Shown one piece after another: positions 30,991 to 41,575 of a stretch of 64,000 nt of DNA (position 1 is the stretch's first letter; each line of letters begins with the position of its first letter). The stretch comes from Companilactobacillus huachuanensis (GTDB lineage: Bacteria; Bacillota; Bacilli; Lactobacillales; Lactobacillaceae). The stretch is from NCBI RefSeq assembly GCF_005404815.1, contig NZ_BJDF01000006.1, positions 62,001 through 126,000 of the forward strand. The letters run 5' to 3'. The position numbers and the translations under genes are program-made. The notes beneath the pieces were generated by a model that worked only from the letters and a program-made list of their open reading frames with translations, did not search any database and was not told where the DNA came from.

Positions 30991-31404
30991 ATGCCTACAA
31001 TTAATCAATTAGTTCGCAAAGGCCGTAAGTCACAAACTTCTAAGTCCGATGCACCTGCATTGAACTACGGCTACAATAGTATGAAGAAAGTTGCCACAAA
31101 GAACCCTGCACCACAAAAACGTGGTGTTGCAACTCGTGTCGGAACAATGACACCTAAGAAACCTAACTCTGCCCTACGTAAGTATGCCCGTGTTAGATTA
31201 TCAAACCTTATTGAAGTAACAGCTTATATCCCTGGTATTGGCCATAACCTACAAGAGCATAGTGTTGTTCTTGTCCGTGGTGGACGTGTAAAGGATCTAC
31301 CTGGTGTTCGTTATCACGTTGTCCGTGGTGCCTTAGATACTGCCGGTGTTGATGGCCGTATGCAAAGCCGTTCAAAATATGGTGCTAAGAGACCTAAGAA
31401 ATAA
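30991..31404 (+). CDS. rpsL: 30S ribosomal protein S12
   Basis: Decoding-centre protein of the small subunit, 137 residues. It has the conserved [11 protein letters not shown] loop, the site where streptomycin-resistance substitutions occur (Lys present, wild-type), and [17 protein letters not shown] after AGGAGG. First gene of the str operon (rpsL-rpsG-fusA), with a promoter 145 nt upstream. Tuf is not in this operon. Confidence 0.98.
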   Translation: MPTINQLVRKGRKSQTSKSDAPALNYGYNSMKKVATKNPAPQKRGVATRVGTMTPKKPNSALRKYARVRLSNLIEVTAYIPGIGHNLQEHSVVLVRGGRVKDLPGVRYHVVRGALDTAGVDGRMQSRSKYGAKRPKK

Positions 31405-31450
31405 CATAAATTAATTATTTTGAAATAATGTAATAACGGAGGAATTTAAT

Positions 31451-31918
31451 ATGCGTAAAGGTAGAGCTCCAAAACGCGATGTTTTGCCAGATCCAATGTA
31501 CAACTCAAAGCTAGTAACTCGTTTGATCAACCATTTGATGTATGATGGTAAAAGAGGTACAGCTTCAACAATTTTATATCGTGCATTCGATATTATTAAG
31601 GATAAGACAGGTAACGAACCATTGGACGTGTTTGAAGAAGCAATGAACAATGTTATGCCTGTACTTGAAGTTAAGGCTCGCCGTATCGGTGGTTCTAACT
31701 ATCAAATTCCTATCGAAGTTCGTCCTGACCGTCGTACTACTTTAGGACTTCGTTGGATCACAAGTTATGCTCGTCTACGTGGCGAACACACAATGGACCA
31801 ACGTCTTGCAAATGAAATTATGGATGCAGCTAACAATACTGGTGCTGCTGTTAAGAAACGTGAAGATACACATAAGATGGCCGATGCTAACCGTGCATTC
31901 GCTCACTATCGCTGGTAG
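31451..31918 (+). CDS. rpsG: 30S ribosomal protein S7
   Basis: Primary assembly protein that organises the 16S rRNA 3' domain at the E and P sites. The 155 residues include [14 protein letters not shown] at the N-terminus, the [16 protein letters not shown] segment and AFAHYRW at the C-terminus. ATG after GGAGG. It is 46 nt after rpsL and 47 nt before fusA. In other bacteria S7 represses its own operon; no specific binding site is recognised here. Confidence 0.98.
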   Translation: MRKGRAPKRDVLPDPMYNSKLVTRLINHLMYDGKRGTASTILYRAFDIIKDKTGNEPLDVFEEAMNNVMPVLEVKARRIGGSNYQIPIEVRPDRRTTLGLRWITSYARLRGEHTMDQRLANEIMDAANNTGAAVKKREDTHKMADANRAFAHYRW

Positions 31919-31965
31919 AATCTAGTTTTTAAAACTAGTTAAATTGAGAGGAGAAACAATTTTTC

Positions 31966-34062
31966 ATGGCTAATAAACGTGAATTTGCACTAGAAAAAAC
32001 CAGAAATATTGGTATCATGGCTCATATCGATGCCGGTAAAACTACAACCACTGAACGTATCTTGTACTATACTGGTAAAATTCATAAAATTGGTGAAACA
32101 CATGATGGTGCTTCACAAATGGACTGGATGGCTCAAGAACAAGAACGTGGTATTACTATTACATCAGCTGCTACAACTGCTGAATGGAAAGGTAATCGTA
32201 TTAATATCATCGATACACCAGGACACGTTGACTTCACAATCGAAGTTGAACGTTCACTCCGTGTGCTAGATGGTGCTATCACGGTTCTTGATGCTCAATC
32301 TGGTGTTGAACCACAAACTGAAAATGTTTGGCGTCAAGCTTCAACATATGGCGTTCCACGTATTGTCTTTGTTAACAAGATGGACAAGATTGGTGCTGAT
32401 TTCGATTATTCAGTTGGTACACTTCACGAAAGACTTCAAGCTAATGCGCATGCTGTTCAAATGCCAATTGGTGCCGAAGATAAATTCGAAGGTGTTATCG
32501 ACTTGATCGAAATGAAAGCCGACCTTTATGATGAAGATGAATTAGGTACAAAGTGGGATACAGTTGATGTTCCTGAAGAATACCGTGCTGCAGCTGAAAA
32601 GAAACGTTCAGAGTTGATTGAAGCTGTTGCCGATGTTGATGACGATATCATGGAGAAATATCTTGATGGTAAAGAAATCAGCAACGATGAAATTCGTGCA
32701 GCTATTCGTAAAGCTACAATCGATTTGAAGTTCTTCCCAGTTCTTGCAGGTTCTGCCTTCAAGAACAAGGGTGTTCAAATGTTGATGGATGCGGTTGTTG
32801 ATTACCTACCATCACCACTCGATGTACGTCCTTATAAAGCTACAGATCCTAAAGATGATTCAGAAGTTGAACTTATGGCTGATGACAGCAAACCATTTGC
32901 TGGTCTAGCATTTAAGATTGCTACTGACCCATTCGTTGGACGTCTAACATACATCCGTGTATATAGAGGTTCACTAGAATCAGGTTCTTATGTCTTGAAC
33001 TCAACAAAAGACAAGCGTGAACGTGTTGGTCGTTTGTTACAAATGCATTCTAACCACCGTAAAGAAATCCCTGAAGTTTTCTCAGGTGATATCGCCGCTG
33101 TTATTGGTTTGAAGAACACTACTACTGGTGATTCTTTGACTGATCCAACAGATCCATTGGTTCTTGAATCATTGGATATTCCAGATCCAGTTATTCAAGT
33201 TTCTATCGAACCTAATTCAAAGGAAGATAGAGATAAGATGGATATTGCTATCCAAAAACTTTCTGAAGAAGATCCTACTTTCCAAGCTGAAACAAATCCT
33301 GAAACTGGTGAAACACTTATTGCCGGAATGGGTGAATTACACTTGGATATCATGGTCGACCGTATGAAACGTGAATTCAACGTTGCATGTAAGGTTGGTG
33401 AACCTCAAGTTGCTTACCGTGAAACATTTACACAACAAACAAGTGCTCAAGGTAAGTTCGTTCGTCAATCTGGTGGTAAAGGTCAATATGGTGATGTATG
33501 GGTTGAATTTACACCTAATGAAGAGGGTAAAGGCTTCGAATTCGAAGACGCTATCGTCGGTGGTGTTGTTCCACGTGAATACATTCCATCAGTTGAACAA
33601 GGTTTGAAGGAATCAATGGAAAATGGTGTTCTTGCCGGTTATCCATTGATCGATGTTAAGGCTAAGTTATATGATGGTTCATATCACGAAGTCGATTCAT
33701 CAGAAGCTGCCTTCAAGATTGCCGCTTCAATGTCACTACGTAACGCATCTAAGACTGCTGGTGCCGTAATTCTTGAACCTATTATGAAGGTTGAAATTGT
33801 TACACCAGAAGAATATCTTGGAGATGTTATGGGACAAGTTACTGCTCGTCGTGGACGTGTTGAAGGAATGGAAGCTCGTGGTAATGCACAACTTATCAAT
33901 TCTTTCGTACCGCTAGCAGAAATGTTCGGTTACGCTACAACACTTCGTTCAGCAACTCAAGGTCGTGGTACATTTACAATGACAATGGATCACTACGAAA
34001 AGGTTCCTAAGTCAATTCAAGCTGAAATTATTAAGAAAAACGGTGGTAACCCTGAAGACTAG
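31966..34062 (+). CDS. fusA: Elongation factor G
   Basis: GTPase that drives translocation on the ribosome. The 698 residues show the complete five-domain EF-G: G1 [12 protein letters not shown] (residues 19-30), G2 ERGITI, G3 [10 protein letters not shown]4 NKMDKIGAD, then domain IV with [12 protein letters not shown] and domain V ending in [15 protein letters not shown] start after GAGGAG. The gene ends the str operon and is followed by a strong terminator. No second copy or tetracycline-resistance features are present. Confidence 0.98.
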   Translation: MANKREFALEKTRNIGIMAHIDAGKTTTTERILYYTGKIHKIGETHDGASQMDWMAQEQERGITITSAATTAEWKGNRINIIDTPGHVDFTIEVERSLRVLDGAITVLDAQSGVEPQTENVWRQASTYGVPRIVFVNKMDKIGADFDYSVGTLHERLQANAHAVQMPIGAEDKFEGVIDLIEMKADLYDEDELGTKWDTVDVPEEYRAAAEKKRSELIEAVADVDDDIMEKYLDGKEISNDEIRAAIRKATIDLKFFPVLAGSAFKNKGVQMLMDAVVDYLPSPLDVRPYKATDPKDDSEVELMADDSKPFAGLAFKIATDPFVGRLTYIRVYRGSLESGSYVLNSTKDKRERVGRLLQMHSNHRKEIPEVFSGDIAAVIGLKNTTTGDSLTDPTDPLVLESLDIPDPVIQVSIEPNSKEDRDKMDIAIQKLSEEDPTFQAETNPETGETLIAGMGELHLDIMVDRMKREFNVACKVGEPQVAYRETFTQQTSAQGKFVRQSGGKGQYGDVWVEFTPNEEGKGFEFEDAIVGGVVPREYIPSVEQGLKESMENGVLAGYPLIDVKAKLYDGSYHEVDSSEAAFKIAASMSLRNASKTAGAVILEPIMKVEIVTPEEYLGDVMGQVTARRGRVEGMEARGNAQLINSFVPLAEMFGYATTLRSATQGRGTFTMTMDHYEKVPKSIQAEIIKKNGGNPED

Positions 34063-34078
34063 TCTTTAGGATGAAACC

Positions 34079-34114
34079 AAAAAAGAGAAGATCAATTTGA
34101 TCTTCTCTTTTTTT
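34079..34114 (+). terminator. Terminator after fusA
   Basis: AAAAAAGAGAAGATCAA, short loop, TTGATCTTCTC followed by T8. A long perfect stem; it may also serve the minus-strand acetyltransferase gene ending at 34147. Confidence 0.92.
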
Positions 34115-34146
34115 TGCGTTCACATAAACTGCTAATAATTGAATGA

Positions 34147-34554
34147 TTAAGACTCACTGTAAAAAGCAACGATACTTCCTTTATCACCAGATACAAAGCC
34201 GAACTTTTCATAAAAATTTCTAACGTCCGGAGCTTCTTCTGTCAATAATACCTTTTGACGAACGTCTTTATATTTATTCAAAATTTTATTCATTAAATTG
34301 GTTCCAATATTTCTATTTTGAAAATCAGGTTTAACCAAGATATCTTGAATGTATAATATCGTATACCCATCACCGACTACTCGAATTAAACCAACTAATT
34401 GATCCGAGTGCCATGCAGTGATTACTAATAAAGAATTCTCGACAGCTTTTTCTAACGTATCTAGGTCATTAGTATAGGCAAACCATCTGACACTAGAATA
34501 AAGTTGACCCAGATTCTTTTTGTCTATTTGAGCGTTCACTTTGTAATTTATCAT
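34147..34554 (-). CDS. GNAT-family N-acetyltransferase
   Basis: The 135-residue protein has the GNAT acetyl-CoA-binding segment IQDILVKPDFQNRNIGTNLM (variant Q/RxxGxG/A as QNRNIG) and a C-terminal VRNFYEKFGF motif; the substrate is unknown. The ATG at 34552-34554 is preceded by GGAAGATATAT, while a longer reading to 34650 would overlap the neighbouring gene and has no better start. It lies 43 nt after the CPBP-protease gene and may be cotranscribed with it. Confidence 0.87.
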   Translation of the reverse strand: MINYKVNAQIDKKNLGQLYSSVRWFAYTNDLDTLEKAVENSLLVITAWHSDQLVGLIRVVGDGYTILYIQDILVKPDFQNRNIGTNLMNKILNKYKDVRQKVLLTEEAPDVRNFYEKFGFVSGDKGSIVAFYSES

Positions 34555-34562
34555 TATATATC

Positions 34563-34585
34563 TTCCAACACATGGTGCTAGCACC
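34563..34585. repeat. Possible remnant of the repeat terminus
   Basis: ACACATGGTGCTAG followed by CACCATAAGTATCTTCC. The first part matches the outer terminus of the repeat family, and GGTGCTAGCACC is a 12-bp palindrome. It sits between the two minus-strand genes, overlapping the region just upstream of the acetyltransferase Shine-Dalgarno. It may be a deleted copy or chance. Confidence 0.4.
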
Positions 34586-34597
34586 ATAAGTATCTTC

Positions 34598-35806
34598 CTA
34601 ATTAATTTTGTAGTTAAATGACGCATTCCTTCTATTATAAACAGCAACAAGTAATAGAATCGCTACTGCAACGAATAGCCCGGTCTCAAAAACGGTTAAG
34701 AGGCTGTCGACGATTGTTACCTTGCCGGACATCAATTCGCCTGAGACGCTAAATACTAATGTATCAAGCAGGGTGTGAAAAATCACCGGTATATAAAATA
34801 AATCGGTATAGAGATAGATGCCACACATCAATAGTCCCATTCCAAAGGCAAAAATGGCTTGATTAACAGTATTAGCCAAGCTTTGTCCCGCTGACACATT
34901 ACCTAAGTGAATCAGGCCAAAGCAGAGACTACTAATTCCGGCAGCGTAGAAGATTTTATAACGATTATTTTTAAAGGCTACTAATAAGATAGTAAGAAAT
35001 GCATATCTGAATAGTAACTCTTCAGCAATCCCGGCTTCCAAGCCACTGAGGATAAATTGGGGTTTCCAAGAGATCCCGGCAAAACTAAATGTGAAGAAGG
35101 ATTTCAACAAACTGTTGCCACCGCCAAAAGCGTTCCACATGATAAACCAGATACTTACTATTAATAGAGGAACCATAACCTTCAAACTGGCAGACTTTGA
35201 CAAACGCATCTTTGGAAAACCATAACCCCAACGACGCATAATGAATAATGTTAAGACTAGAAATATTATCGCACCAAGAAAGGCAGAATTAGTTATTACT
35301 CCAATAAAAGGATTGAAGTAAAGTATCGTGCCATATGTGACAATGCTAGAAGCACCCATAGCTACTATTTCAAATAGAAAGAAGACGACTAGCAGCTGCA
35401 GTAACTTATTCCTGATTCTTCCATAGAATACCAATGTATATGGAATGTACATGACGAGCATTGAAACAAGTAGCAGTCCGATTGAACTTGGTAGGTTCCA
35501 ATTATATAGATGCATCGTGACACTGATCAGGTAGAAGTATGATTCTGCAATGATAAAAACTTGGAAGAACAATTGAAAAATGAAATTAATCCGCTCTAGA
35601 ATTTTTTCGGGATTAGGTTTAATGTACAGAGCTAGCAAATTAAGAATGATGGGACCAAACAAATATAGGTTTTTAGTCGCGGCACTGTAGCTAAATATAA
35701 AGAGAGCATTTAAGATTACTTGGGTCTTAAACAAAATAAAATAAAGTTTATCTTTATTATTTGTTGGAAACCTGTTATTATAACTAAATTCGAGATTATT
35801 ATTCAA
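34598..35806 (-). CDS. CPBP-family intramembrane metalloprotease (CAAX/Abi-like)
   Basis: Membrane protein of 402 residues with about 10-12 hydrophobic segments. The C-terminal half carries the CPBP motifs: EAGIAEELLFRYAFL (EE..R), FGLIHLGN (F...H) and a later HTLLD-type motif. In lactobacilli such proteins are linked to bacteriocin self-immunity or to unknown membrane proteolysis. The TTG start lies 8 nt after GGAGG on the minus strand. It sits inverted between the str and S10 operons. Confidence 0.88.
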   Translation of the reverse strand: MNNNLEFSYNNRFPTNNKDKLYFILFKTQVILNALFIFSYSAATKNLYLFGPIILNLLALYIKPNPEKILERINFIFQLFFQVFIIAESYFYLISVTMHLYNWNLPSSIGLLLVSMLVMYIPYTLVFYGRIRNKLLQLLVVFFLFEIVAMGASSIVTYGTILYFNPFIGVITNSAFLGAIIFLVLTLFIMRRWGYGFPKMRLSKSASLKVMVPLLIVSIWFIMWNAFGGGNSLLKSFFTFSFAGISWKPQFILSGLEAGIAEELLFRYAFLTILLVAFKNNRYKIFYAAGISSLCFGLIHLGNVSAGQSLANTVNQAIFAFGMGLLMCGIYLYTDLFYIPVIFHTLLDTLVFSVSGELMSGKVTIVDSLLTVFETGLFVAVAILLLVAVYNRRNASFNYKIN

Positions 35807-35894
35807 ATCACACCTCCACGTTTTCTTTTAGAGTATAGTTGAAAATTGCATTTTAAGAAAGCGGCAAACAATTTTAAAAATGCTTGATTTTACC

Positions 35895-35923
35895 TTGAAA
35901 ATGTGAAGTTCATCGTGTAGTAT
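35895..35923 (+). promoter_or_regulatory. S10 operon promoter
   Basis: -35 TTGAAA (35895-35900), 17-nt spacer and -10 TAGTAT (35918-35923) preceded by an extended TG. It drives a leader of about 165 nt. Confidence 0.7.
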
Positions 35924-35959
35924 TATAAGAGTGCTTATTTCATATAGAAGTATGTACCA

Positions 35960-36080
35960 AATTGATATTAAAATAATATCGACGGCTTAGAAGTGAGAGG
36001 TTGCGACACACCCGGCCGCTTTGCCACGGCAGGGCTGTTGGAAATTTTCACGGAGCCGGTCATCTTGAAAGAGATAAAAA
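35960..36080 (+). ncRNA. Structured leader of the S10 operon
   Basis: A GC-rich stretch in otherwise AT-rich DNA, with an AATATTAAAATAATAT-type hairpin first, then CCGGC (36011-36015) able to pair with GCCGG (36054-36058) around an inner GCCG/CGGC stem. No terminator U-tract follows. A conserved leader ahead of rpsJ is plausible in lactic acid bacteria, but I cannot name a described motif. It ends just before the rpsJ Shine-Dalgarno. Confidence 0.5.
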
Positions 36081-36092
36081 GGAGGTAACCCC

Positions 36093-36401
36093 ATGGCAAG
36101 TCAAAAGATTCGCATTCGTTTGAAGGCTTATGAACATCGTATTCTAGATCAATCAGCTGACAAAATTGTGGAAACAGCAAAGAGAACTGGAGCTCAAATT
36201 TCAGGTCCAATTCCATTGCCTACAGAACGCTCACTATATACAGTGCTAGCTTCACCACATAAGCATAAGGATTCTAGAGAACAATTCGAAATGCGTACAC
36301 ATAAAAGACTTATCGACGTTGTTAACCCAACAAAGAAGACCGTAGATTCACTTATGAAGTTGGATCTACCATCTGGTGTTGACATTGAAATCAAATTATA
36401 A
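36093..36401 (+). CDS. rpsJ: 30S ribosomal protein S10
   Basis: Small-subunit head protein that also joins the NusB antitermination complex. The 102 residues match the family length and include [44 protein letters not shown] in two adjoining conserved stretches, and the SGVDIEIKL end. ATG after AAGGAGGTAACC, a near-perfect Shine-Dalgarno. First gene of the continuous S10-spc-alpha run. Confidence 0.98.
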   Translation: MASQKIRIRLKAYEHRILDQSADKIVETAKRTGAQISGPIPLPTERSLYTVLASPHKHKDSREQFEMRTHKRLIDVVNPTKKTVDSLMKLDLPSGVDIEIKL

Positions 36402-36432
36402 TTATTAAAAATAAATTATTGGAGGTGCAAAC

Positions 36433-37068
36433 ATGGCCAGAAAAGGAATTCTTGGTAAAAAAGTCGGAATGACTCAAATTTTCACTGACAACGGAGAACT
36501 TGTTCCCGTTACAGTTGTTGAAGCAACACCAAACGTTGTTATGCAACTTAAAACAGTTGAAAATGATGGTTATGAGGCCGTTCAACTAGGTTTTGAAGAT
36601 AGACGCGAAGTTCTATCAAACAAACCAGCCAAGGGTCATGCAGAAAAGGCAAATACAACTCCTAAACATTACATTCGCGAATTTCGCAATGTTGAAATGG
36701 GAGACTATGAATTAGGTGCCAACGTTACAGTTGATACATTTAATTCTGGAGATATTGTCGACGTTACAGGAACAACAAAGGGACACGGAATGCAAGGTAA
36801 CATCAAGATGTTTGGACAAGCTCGTGGTCCTGAAACTCATGGTTCTAGATATCACCGTATTGCTGGTTCAATGGGTGCCATCATCAACCGTGTATTTAAA
36901 GGTAAGATGCTTCCCGGTGTCATGGGTAACAACCGTGTTACTACACAAAACCTTGAAGTTATCAAAGTTGATACTGAACGTAATGCAATCATGATCAAGG
37001 GAAATGTTCCCGGTGCAAACAAATCATTAGTTAAAATTCAAACAGCTATTAAAGCTAATCAAAAATAG
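36433..37068 (+). CDS. rplC: 50S ribosomal protein L3
   Basis: Early-assembly large-subunit protein near the peptidyl transferase centre. The 211 residues start [15 protein letters not shown] and include the long extension [21 protein letters not shown]-type loop that reaches the active site, with [19 protein letters not shown] after GGAGGTGC. It lies 31 nt after rpsJ and 17 nt before rplD. Confidence 0.98.
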   Translation: MARKGILGKKVGMTQIFTDNGELVPVTVVEATPNVVMQLKTVENDGYEAVQLGFEDRREVLSNKPAKGHAEKANTTPKHYIREFRNVEMGDYELGANVTVDTFNSGDIVDVTGTTKGHGMQGNIKMFGQARGPETHGSRYHRIAGSMGAIINRVFKGKMLPGVMGNNRVTTQNLEVIKVDTERNAIMIKGNVPGANKSLVKIQTAIKANQK

Positions 37069-37085
37069 GAAGGAGGAACTGAGTT

Positions 37086-37709
37086 ATGACAAAAATCACA
37101 GCTTACAAAGATAATGGTGCTGAAAACGGTGCTGTTGAAGTAAAAGACACAATCTTTGGTATCGAACCAAACAATAGTGTTGTTACAGATGCAGTACTTA
37201 TGCAACGTGCATCAATGAGACAAGGTACTCATGATGTTAAGAACCGTTCTGAAGTACGTGGTGGTGGTAGAAAACCATGGCGTCAAAAGGGTACAGGACG
37301 TGCTCGTCAAGGTTCAATTAGATCACCTCAATGGGTAGGTGGTGGTGTCGTATTCGGCCCTACACCAAGATCTTATGCTTATCACCTTCCTAAGAAGGTT
37401 AGCCGTTTGGCATTGAAGTCTGTACTTTCACAAAAGGCTGCTGACGGTAACGTAATCGTTATTGACTCAATTTCATACGACAAACCAAGTACAAAAGCTT
37501 TTGCACAATTACTAAACACATTAGGTGCTGACAACAAAGCTCTTGTAGTTCTTGAAGATGGTAACGACAACGTTGCTTTATCAGCAAGAAACATTGATAA
37601 AGTTACAGTTGTTGCTCCAGAAGGTGTCAACGTACTTGACGTTATTAACGCTAACAAGCTAATTGTTACACAAGCAGCACTTTCTAAGATTGAGGAGGTG
37701 CTTGGATAA
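37086..37709 (+). CDS. rplD: 50S ribosomal protein L4
   Basis: Lines the peptide exit tunnel with its long internal loop ([20 protein letters not shown] region). In E. coli L4 also represses the S10 operon; that is not shown here. The 207 residues are normal. ATG after GGAGGAACTGAGTT. The stop overlaps the rplW start (TAATG), so the two are translationally coupled. Confidence 0.98.
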   Translation: MTKITAYKDNGAENGAVEVKDTIFGIEPNNSVVTDAVLMQRASMRQGTHDVKNRSEVRGGGRKPWRQKGTGRARQGSIRSPQWVGGGVVFGPTPRSYAYHLPKKVSRLALKSVLSQKAADGNVIVIDSISYDKPSTKAFAQLLNTLGADNKALVVLEDGNDNVALSARNIDKVTVVAPEGVNVLDVINANKLIVTQAALSKIEEVLG

Positions 37710-37996
37710 TGAGCGCAAGAGACGTAATTATTCGCCCCGTTGTAACTGAAAGCTCAATGGATGCTATGAGCGACAAGAAATATACTTTCGATGTTGCCCT
37801 AGATGCTAACAAGGTTCTTGTTAGACAAGCCGTTGAAGAAGTTTTCGGTGTTAAGGTTAAACAAGTAAATATCATGAATGTTTCTGGTAAGAAGAAGCGC
37901 CAAGGCCGTTATGTTGGTTTTACAGCAAAACGTCGTAAGGCTATTGTTACTCTTACAGCAGATTCAGACGAAATTAAGATTTTTGACGAAGAATAA
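37709..37996 (+). CDS. rplW: 50S ribosomal protein L23
   Basis: Sits at the tunnel exit and docks trigger factor and SRP. The 95 residues include [15 protein letters not shown], the [20 protein letters not shown] segment and [12 protein letters not shown]. The ATG shares its first base with the rplD stop and uses the GAGGAGGTG site inside the end of rplD. Confidence 0.98.
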   Translation: MSARDVIIRPVVTESSMDAMSDKKYTFDVALDANKVLVRQAVEEVFGVKVKQVNIMNVSGKKKRQGRYVGFTAKRRKAIVTLTADSDEIKIFDEE

Positions 37997-38012
37997 ATAA
38001 GGAGGTCCAATA

Positions 38013-38846
38013 ATGGCGATTATCAAGTATAAACCAACCACAAACGGTCGTCGTAATATGACAGGTTCTGACTTTTCCGAGATCACTAAGACAACTCCTG
38101 AAAAGACACTTCTAGAATCTCAAAGCCATACTGCTGGTCGTAATTCATACGGTCATATTACAGTGCGTCACCGTGGTGGTGGACACAAACAAAAGTACCG
38201 TGTTATTGATTTCAAACGTATTAAAGATGATGTAAAAGCTACAGTTAAGTCAATCGAATATGATCCTAACCGTACTGCTAATATTGCACTTATTCAATAT
38301 TCAGATGGTGTTAAATCATACATCTTAGCTCCTAAAGGTCTTGAAGTAGGACAAGTTATTCAATCTGGTAAAGAAGCAGATATCAAACCAGGTAACGCAC
38401 TTCTACTTTCTGACATTCCTGTTGGTTCAACAATCCATAACGTTGAATTGAAACCTGGCAAGGGTGGTCAAATTGGTCGTTCTGCTGGTACTTCAATCCA
38501 ATTGTTAGGTAGAGATGGAAAGTATTCAATCCTACGTTTGCCTTCTGGTGAAGTTCGCTTGGTTCTTTCAACTTGCCGTGCAAGTATTGGTTCAATCGGT
38601 AATGAACAACATGAACTTATTAAGATTGGTAAAGCTGGTCGTAAGCGCTGGTTAGGTATTAGACCTACAGTTCGTGGATCAGTTATGAACCCTAACGATC
38701 ACCCACACGGTGGTGGTGAAGGTAAAGCTCCTATCGGTCATCCATCTCCTATGTCACCATGGGGTAAGAAGACACTTGGTAAGAAAACTCGTTCAACTCA
38801 TGCCAAATCTGAAAAGCTTATCGTTCGTCATAGAAAAGGTAAGTAG
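38013..38846 (+). CDS. rplB: 50S ribosomal protein L2
   Basis: Essential for subunit association and the peptidyl transferase centre. The 277 residues end in the typical basic tail ([10 protein letters not shown]) and contain the conserved [22 protein letters not shown] pieces and the [21 protein letters not shown] segment with the invariant active-region His. ATG after AAGGAGG, 16 nt from rplW. Confidence 0.98.
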   Translation: MAIIKYKPTTNGRRNMTGSDFSEITKTTPEKTLLESQSHTAGRNSYGHITVRHRGGGHKQKYRVIDFKRIKDDVKATVKSIEYDPNRTANIALIQYSDGVKSYILAPKGLEVGQVIQSGKEADIKPGNALLLSDIPVGSTIHNVELKPGKGGQIGRSAGTSIQLLGRDGKYSILRLPSGEVRLVLSTCRASIGSIGNEQHELIKIGKAGRKRWLGIRPTVRGSVMNPNDHPHGGGEGKAPIGHPSPMSPWGKKTLGKKTRSTHAKSEKLIVRHRKGK

Positions 38847-38880
38847 ACTATTTATTAGAATAATATAAGGAGGACATAAG

Positions 38881-39162
38881 ATGAGTCGTAGTTTAAAAAA
38901 AGGACCATTCGCTGATGCACACCTTCTAAAGAAGATCGATGCACAAGCAGATTCTGACAAGAAGTCAGTTATTAAAACATGGTCAAGACGTTCAACAATT
39001 TTTCCTAGTTTCGTAGGATATACAATCGCAGTTCATGATGGACGTAAGCATGTTCCAGTTTATATCCAAGAAGATATGGTTGGACACAAGTTAGGTGAAT
39101 TCGTACCTACACGTACATTCCATGGTCACGCAACAGATGACAAGAAGACAGTTAAGAAATAA
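38881..39162 (+). CDS. rpsS: 30S ribosomal protein S19
   Basis: Small-subunit head protein contacting S13 and tRNA. The 93 residues open with [17 protein letters not shown] and contain [18 protein letters not shown] and [12 protein letters not shown], all standard. ATG after AAGGAGGACATAAG. The unannotated 34-nt gap after rplB shows no structure. Confidence 0.98.
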   Translation: MSRSLKKGPFADAHLLKKIDAQADSDKKSVIKTWSRRSTIFPSFVGYTIAVHDGRKHVPVYIQEDMVGHKLGEFVPTRTFHGHATDDKKTVKK

Positions 39163-39176
39163 GAAGGGAGACTTAA

Positions 39177-39533
39177 ATGATGGCAGAACAAGAAATTACA
39201 TCTGCAACAGCTAAAGTTACTAACGTGCGTATTGCACCTCGTAAAGCTCGCCTTGTTATTGATCTTATCAGAGGCAAGCAAGCTGCTGAGGCACTTGCAA
39301 TTTTGCAATTCACACCTAGAGCAGGCTCTCCAATTATTGCTAAAGCTCTTAAGTCAGCAATTGCAAACGCAGAACATAACTTTGATTTAGATGCACAAAA
39401 CTTATTCGTTAGCGAAGCATTCGTAGACGAAGGACCAACTCTAAAACGTTTCCGTCCTAGAGCTAAAGGTTCAGCATCACCAATTAACAAGAGAACAAGT
39501 CACATTACAGTAGTTGTAAGTGAAAAAGAATAG
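39177..39533 (+). CDS. rplV: 50S ribosomal protein L22
   Basis: Part of the exit tunnel wall; its beta-hairpin ([16 protein letters not shown]) is complete, with no insertion of the macrolide-resistance type. It has 118 residues. Two adjacent ATG codons (39177 and 39180) follow AGGGAG; either could be used and the difference is one residue. Fourteen nt after rpsS. Confidence 0.97.
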   Translation: MMAEQEITSATAKVTNVRIAPRKARLVIDLIRGKQAAEALAILQFTPRAGSPIIAKALKSAIANAEHNFDLDAQNLFVSEAFVDEGPTLKRFRPRAKGSASPINKRTSHITVVVSEKE

Positions 39534-39550
39534 TATTGGAGGTAACTTGA

Positions 39551-40228
39551 GTGGGTCAAAAGATTAATCCAGTCGGATTCCGTGTCGGCGTTATCCGTGA
39601 CTGGGATGCCAAATGGTATGCAAACAATAAAGACTTTTCTACATTTTTACATGAAGACCTTAAGATTCGTAAGTATATTGAAGACAAACTTTCAAATGCT
39701 TCTGTCTCAAGAATCGAAATCGAACGTACTGCAAAGAACGTTACTGTTTCAATTCATACTGCTAAACCTGGTATGGTTATCGGTAAGGGTGGTTCTGAAG
39801 TTGAAAAATTACGTAATGAATTAAATAATTTAACTGACAGAAGTATTCACATCAACATCATCGAAATCAAGAAACCTGATCTAGATGCAAAACTTGTTGG
39901 TGAAAGTATCGCTCGTCAACTTGAAGGTCGTATTGCTTTCAGACGTGCACAACGTCAAGCAGTTCAACGTTCAAGACGTGCCGGTGCTAAAGGTATCAAG
40001 GTACAAATTTCTGGTCGTTTAAACGGTGCCGATATGGCTCGTCGTGAATGGCATACAGAAGGAACTGTTCCTTTGCACACATTGCGTGCTGATATCGATT
40101 ATGCTTGGGTTGAAGCAAAGACAACTTATGGTAATTTAGGTGTTAAAACTTGGATTTACCGTGGTGAAGTTCTTCCTGCAAAGCCACAACATAACAATGA
40201 ACCCAAAAATGAAGGGAAAGGAGAATAA
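39551..40228 (+). CDS. rpsC: 30S ribosomal protein S3
   Basis: mRNA entry-site protein with KH domain. The 225 residues begin [17 protein letters not shown] and include the [17 protein letters not shown] loop and [15 protein letters not shown] start at 39551 after GGAGGTAACTTGA. The C-terminal tail ([14 protein letters not shown]) is short and polar. Four nt before rplP. Confidence 0.98.
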   Translation: MGQKINPVGFRVGVIRDWDAKWYANNKDFSTFLHEDLKIRKYIEDKLSNASVSRIEIERTAKNVTVSIHTAKPGMVIGKGGSEVEKLRNELNNLTDRSIHINIIEIKKPDLDAKLVGESIARQLEGRIAFRRAQRQAVQRSRRAGAKGIKVQISGRLNGADMARREWHTEGTVPLHTLRADIDYAWVEAKTTYGNLGVKTWIYRGEVLPAKPQHNNEPKNEGKGE

Positions 40229-40231
40229 TCT

Positions 40232-40663
40232 ATGCTAGTACCAAAACGTGTAAAACACCGTCGTGAATTCCGTGGAAAGATGCGCGGAGAAGCTAAAGGT
40301 GGCAAAGAGGTTACATTTGGTGAATATGGCTTGAGAGCACTTGACTCAAGTTGGATCACTAACAGACAAATTGAAGCAGCTCGTGTTGCTATGACTCGTT
40401 ACATGAAGCGTGGTGGTAAGGTTTGGATTAAAATCTTCCCTCATAAATCATACACTGCTAAAGGTGTAGGTGTTCGTATGGGTAATGGTAAAGGTGCTCC
40501 AGCTGGATGGGTAGCTCCAGTTAAACGTCAAAAGATTTTGTTTGAAATCGGTGGCGTTACTGAAGATGTTGCTCGTGAAGCTTTAAGACTTGCATCACAC
40601 AAACTACCTGTAAGAACTAAGTTTGTAAAACGTGAGGAAGTAGGTGGCGCTGATGAAGGCTAG
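40232..40663 (+). CDS. rplP: 50S ribosomal protein L16
   Basis: Positions the A-site tRNA. The 143 residues contain [19 protein letters not shown], the [20 protein letters not shown] segment split around conserved Trp, and [18 protein letters not shown] start follows GGAAAGGAGAATAATCT. The 3' end overlaps rpmC by 11 nt. Confidence 0.98.
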   Translation: MLVPKRVKHRREFRGKMRGEAKGGKEVTFGEYGLRALDSSWITNRQIEAARVAMTRYMKRGGKVWIKIFPHKSYTAKGVGVRMGNGKGAPAGWVAPVKRQKILFEIGGVTEDVAREALRLASHKLPVRTKFVKREEVGGADEG

Positions 40664-40847
40664 TGAAATCAAAGAGCTAACTGCTGCTCAATTGCAAGAC
40701 AAAGTTAAAGAATATAAAGAAGAACTATTCAACTTGCGTTTCCAACAGGCTACTGGTCAATTGGAAAACACAGCCCGTTTAAAGGCTGTAAGAAAGAACA
40801 TTGCAAGATTAAGAACAGCTCAAAACCAAAAGAATAACGAAAAATAA
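40653..40847 (+). CDS. rpmC: 50S ribosomal protein L29
   Basis: Tunnel-exit protein near L23. From the ATG at 40653 it has 64 residues ([20 protein letters not shown]), normal for L29, with the conserved [20 protein letters not shown]. An in-frame GTG at 40644 would add MAL, but AGGTGG there serves as the Shine-Dalgarno. It overlaps the end of rplP. Confidence 0.96.
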   Translation: MKASEIKELTAAQLQDKVKEYKEELFNLRFQQATGQLENTARLKAVRKNIARLRTAQNQKNNEK

Positions 40848-40869
40848 TAGACAGGAAGGGGACATCAAG

Positions 40870-41145
40870 TTGAGCGAAACACAAGAAACTCGTAACCGTC
40901 GTAAGGTATATCAAGGACGCGTCGTTTCAGATAAGATGGATCAAACAATCGTTGTAGTTGTTGAAACTACAAAGCAACATCCAGTTTATGGAAAACGTGT
41001 CAGATATTCTAAGAAATATTACGTTCAAGACGATAACAACGAAGCAAAAGTTGGAGATATTGTACGTATCATGGAAACTCGACCTTTGTCAAAGACAAAG
41101 CGCTTCCGTTTATTAGAAATCGTCGAAAAAGCAGTCAAAATCTAG
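40870..41145 (+). CDS. rpsQ: 30S ribosomal protein S17
   Basis: Primary 16S-binding protein with OB fold. The 91 residues include [21 protein letters not shown], the conserved [14 protein letters not shown] and [20 protein letters not shown]. The start is TTG at 40870 after AGGAAGGGG. Twenty-two nt from rpmC. Confidence 0.97.
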   Translation: MSETQETRNRRKVYQGRVVSDKMDQTIVVVVETTKQHPVYGKRVRYSKKYYVQDDNNEAKVGDIVRIMETRPLSKTKRFRLLEIVEKAVKI

Positions 41146-41174
41146 ACTATAACTGATGAGAGGAGGGCCTAAAC

Positions 41175-41543
41175 GTGATTCAACAAGAAAGTCGTCTAAA
41201 AGTTGCAGATAATTCTGGAGCTCGTGAAATTCTAACAATTAAAGTTCTTGGTGGTTCAAACCGCAAGACAGCTAATATCGGTGATATTATTGTTGCTACT
41301 GTTAAACAAGCAACACCAGGTGGCGTTGTTAAAAAGGGTGACGTTGTTAAAGCTGTAATCGTAAGAACTGTATCAGGTGCTCACCGTACAGATGGTTCTT
41401 ACATCAGATTTGACGAAAACGCCGCAGTTATTATTAATGCTGATAAAACACCAAGAGGAACACGTATCTTCGGACCCGTTGCTCGTGAACTACGTGATAA
41501 CGATTTTATGAAGATCGTATCCCTAGCACCAGAAGTGCTATAG
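41175..41543 (+). CDS. rplN: 50S ribosomal protein L14
   Basis: Intersubunit-bridge protein that also binds the silencing factor RsfS. The 122 residues start [19 protein letters not shown] and include [20 protein letters not shown] and [14 protein letters not shown]. The GTG start follows GAGAGGAGGG. Complete and typical. Confidence 0.98.
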   Translation: MIQQESRLKVADNSGAREILTIKVLGGSNRKTANIGDIIVATVKQATPGGVVKKGDVVKAVIVRTVSGAHRTDGSYIRFDENAAVIINADKTPRGTRIFGPVARELRDNDFMKIVSLAPEVL

Positions 41544-41575
41544 AAAGAACAATTAAATTCAGGAGGTGCTGATTA

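Noticed and set aside
34555-34650. An N-terminal extension of the GNAT protein at 34147-34554
   Set aside because: It would overlap the end of the CPBP-protease gene and reads through a palindrome; the ATG at 34554 has a good ribosome-binding site.
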